A stretch of 6,585 nucleotides of DNA from Singulisphaera sp. GP187. Its GTDB lineage: Bacteria > Planctomycetota > Phycisphaerae > Phycisphaerales > SM1A02. Made by a program: the position numbers and the translations under genes. The notes beneath the pieces were generated by a model. That model was not told the DNA's origin. It ran no database searches and was given only the letters and a program-made list of their open reading frames with translations. The stretch is taken from positions 1 to 6,585 of the forward strand of contig CAMDEL010000086.1 in the NCBI GenBank assembly GCA_945896765.1. Direction: 5' to 3'. Positions within the stretch are counted from its first letter, which is position 1, and each line of letters starts with the position of its first letter. Below are positions 6,354 through 6,585 of the stretch, piece after piece.

Positions 6354-6585
6354 CTAGCGAATAAATCTCACGCGCCCAAAGTCAGGAATAAATGATCGTC
6401 CGCCGGGAGTCAGTGAAAGTGGCGCTGGAAAATACGCCGACCAAGCTTTCCCAATGACCATTTGACTTGGAACGATGAATGGACTTTCAATGCCGAGTTC
6501 AGATACGACCAAAGGATGTGGTCGCCCCCAGAGTCTTGAATCTTTGCTCGCTCCACTGTTGTCGCCAAACATGACATATTCGCCA
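6354..6585 (-). CDS. lepB: Signal peptidase I, C-terminal part (runs off the right edge)
   Basis: Type I signal peptidase cuts signal peptides from exported proteins at the outer face of the inner membrane. The visible 77 residues begin GEYVMFGDNSGASKDSRLWG, which is the conserved GDNS...DSR box E of the family. VIGKAWSAYFP follows, the usual I-x-GKA strand near the C-terminus, and the protein ends IPDFGRVRFIR. The catalytic Ser and Lys boxes and the membrane anchor lie beyond the window. Between DSRLWG and VIGKA there are about 20 residues, longer than in E. coli-like enzymes of the short type. That extended VP-x-x-x-VIGKA form is what I recall from Planctomycetota. The first ATG in the window (6570-6572) is internal, since the frame continues to the edge with conserved EYV. 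The TAG at 6354-6356 lies 14 bases before the transporter start. Confidence 0.93.
   Translation of the reverse strand, partial: GEYVMFGDNSGASKDSRLWGRPHPLVVSELGIESPFIVPSQMVIGKAWSAYFPAPLSLTPGGRSFIPDFGRVRFIR

Noticed and set aside
5626..6364. Forward-strand open frames opposite the transporter
   Set aside because: Low-complexity Cys/Ser/Arg or Ala/Pro/Thr products with no ribosome site; antisense shadows.

Overview
The window appears to come from a diderm bacterium of moderate GC. The best lineage hint is the signal peptidase I C-terminus at the right edge: an extended segment after the GDNS/DSR box, then VPSQMVIGKAW and a terminal IPDFGRVRFIR. From memory this style is typical of Planctomycetota LepB proteins. 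The assignment is an inference of moderate confidence; nothing here proves it.

Left and centre, + strand (1-5495): four tightly packed genes that look like one operon. First is a very long protein of unknown function with one central membrane helix; its reading frame is already open at the left edge, so its true start is probably outside the window. Next, overlapping by ATGA, is a MotA/TolQ/ExbB-type channel subunit ('A'). After 20 bases comes a small protein with one N-terminal membrane helix, a coiled coil and a C-terminal domain ('B1'). Overlapping that by ATGA is a second protein of the same layout ('B2'). Both B proteins carry an Asp at the start of their only membrane helix, in the pattern F-x-D-x6-G-[IV]. 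This is where ExbD, TolR and MotB carry their proton-accepting Asp. The natural reading is an ion-driven inner-membrane motor with one A subunit, two different B subunits and a large membrane-anchored partner. I do not recognise it as a named system. It lacks the long A-subunit tail and OmpA-like domain of Zorya, and no TonB or TolA gene is visible.

Right, - strand (5428-6585): a small, probably co-transcribed pair reading towards the motor operon. The C-terminal part of signal peptidase I (lepB) runs off the right edge and is followed after 14 bases by a complete EamA/DMT-family transporter with a GTG start. The transporter gene runs tail-to-tail 68 bases into the end of B2, so no intergenic terminator separates the two convergent units.

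How the genes may work together: A would form a ring with the B1 and B2 helices in its pore. The B periplasmic domains and the roughly 590-residue periplasmic part of the large protein would couple ion flow to work in the envelope. The large protein's N-terminal half would be cytoplasmic. LepB and the transporter look like ordinary chromosomal genes with no evident link. I saw no tRNA, rRNA, CRISPR, insertion sequence or clear terminator, and no gene-free stretch over 300 bases.
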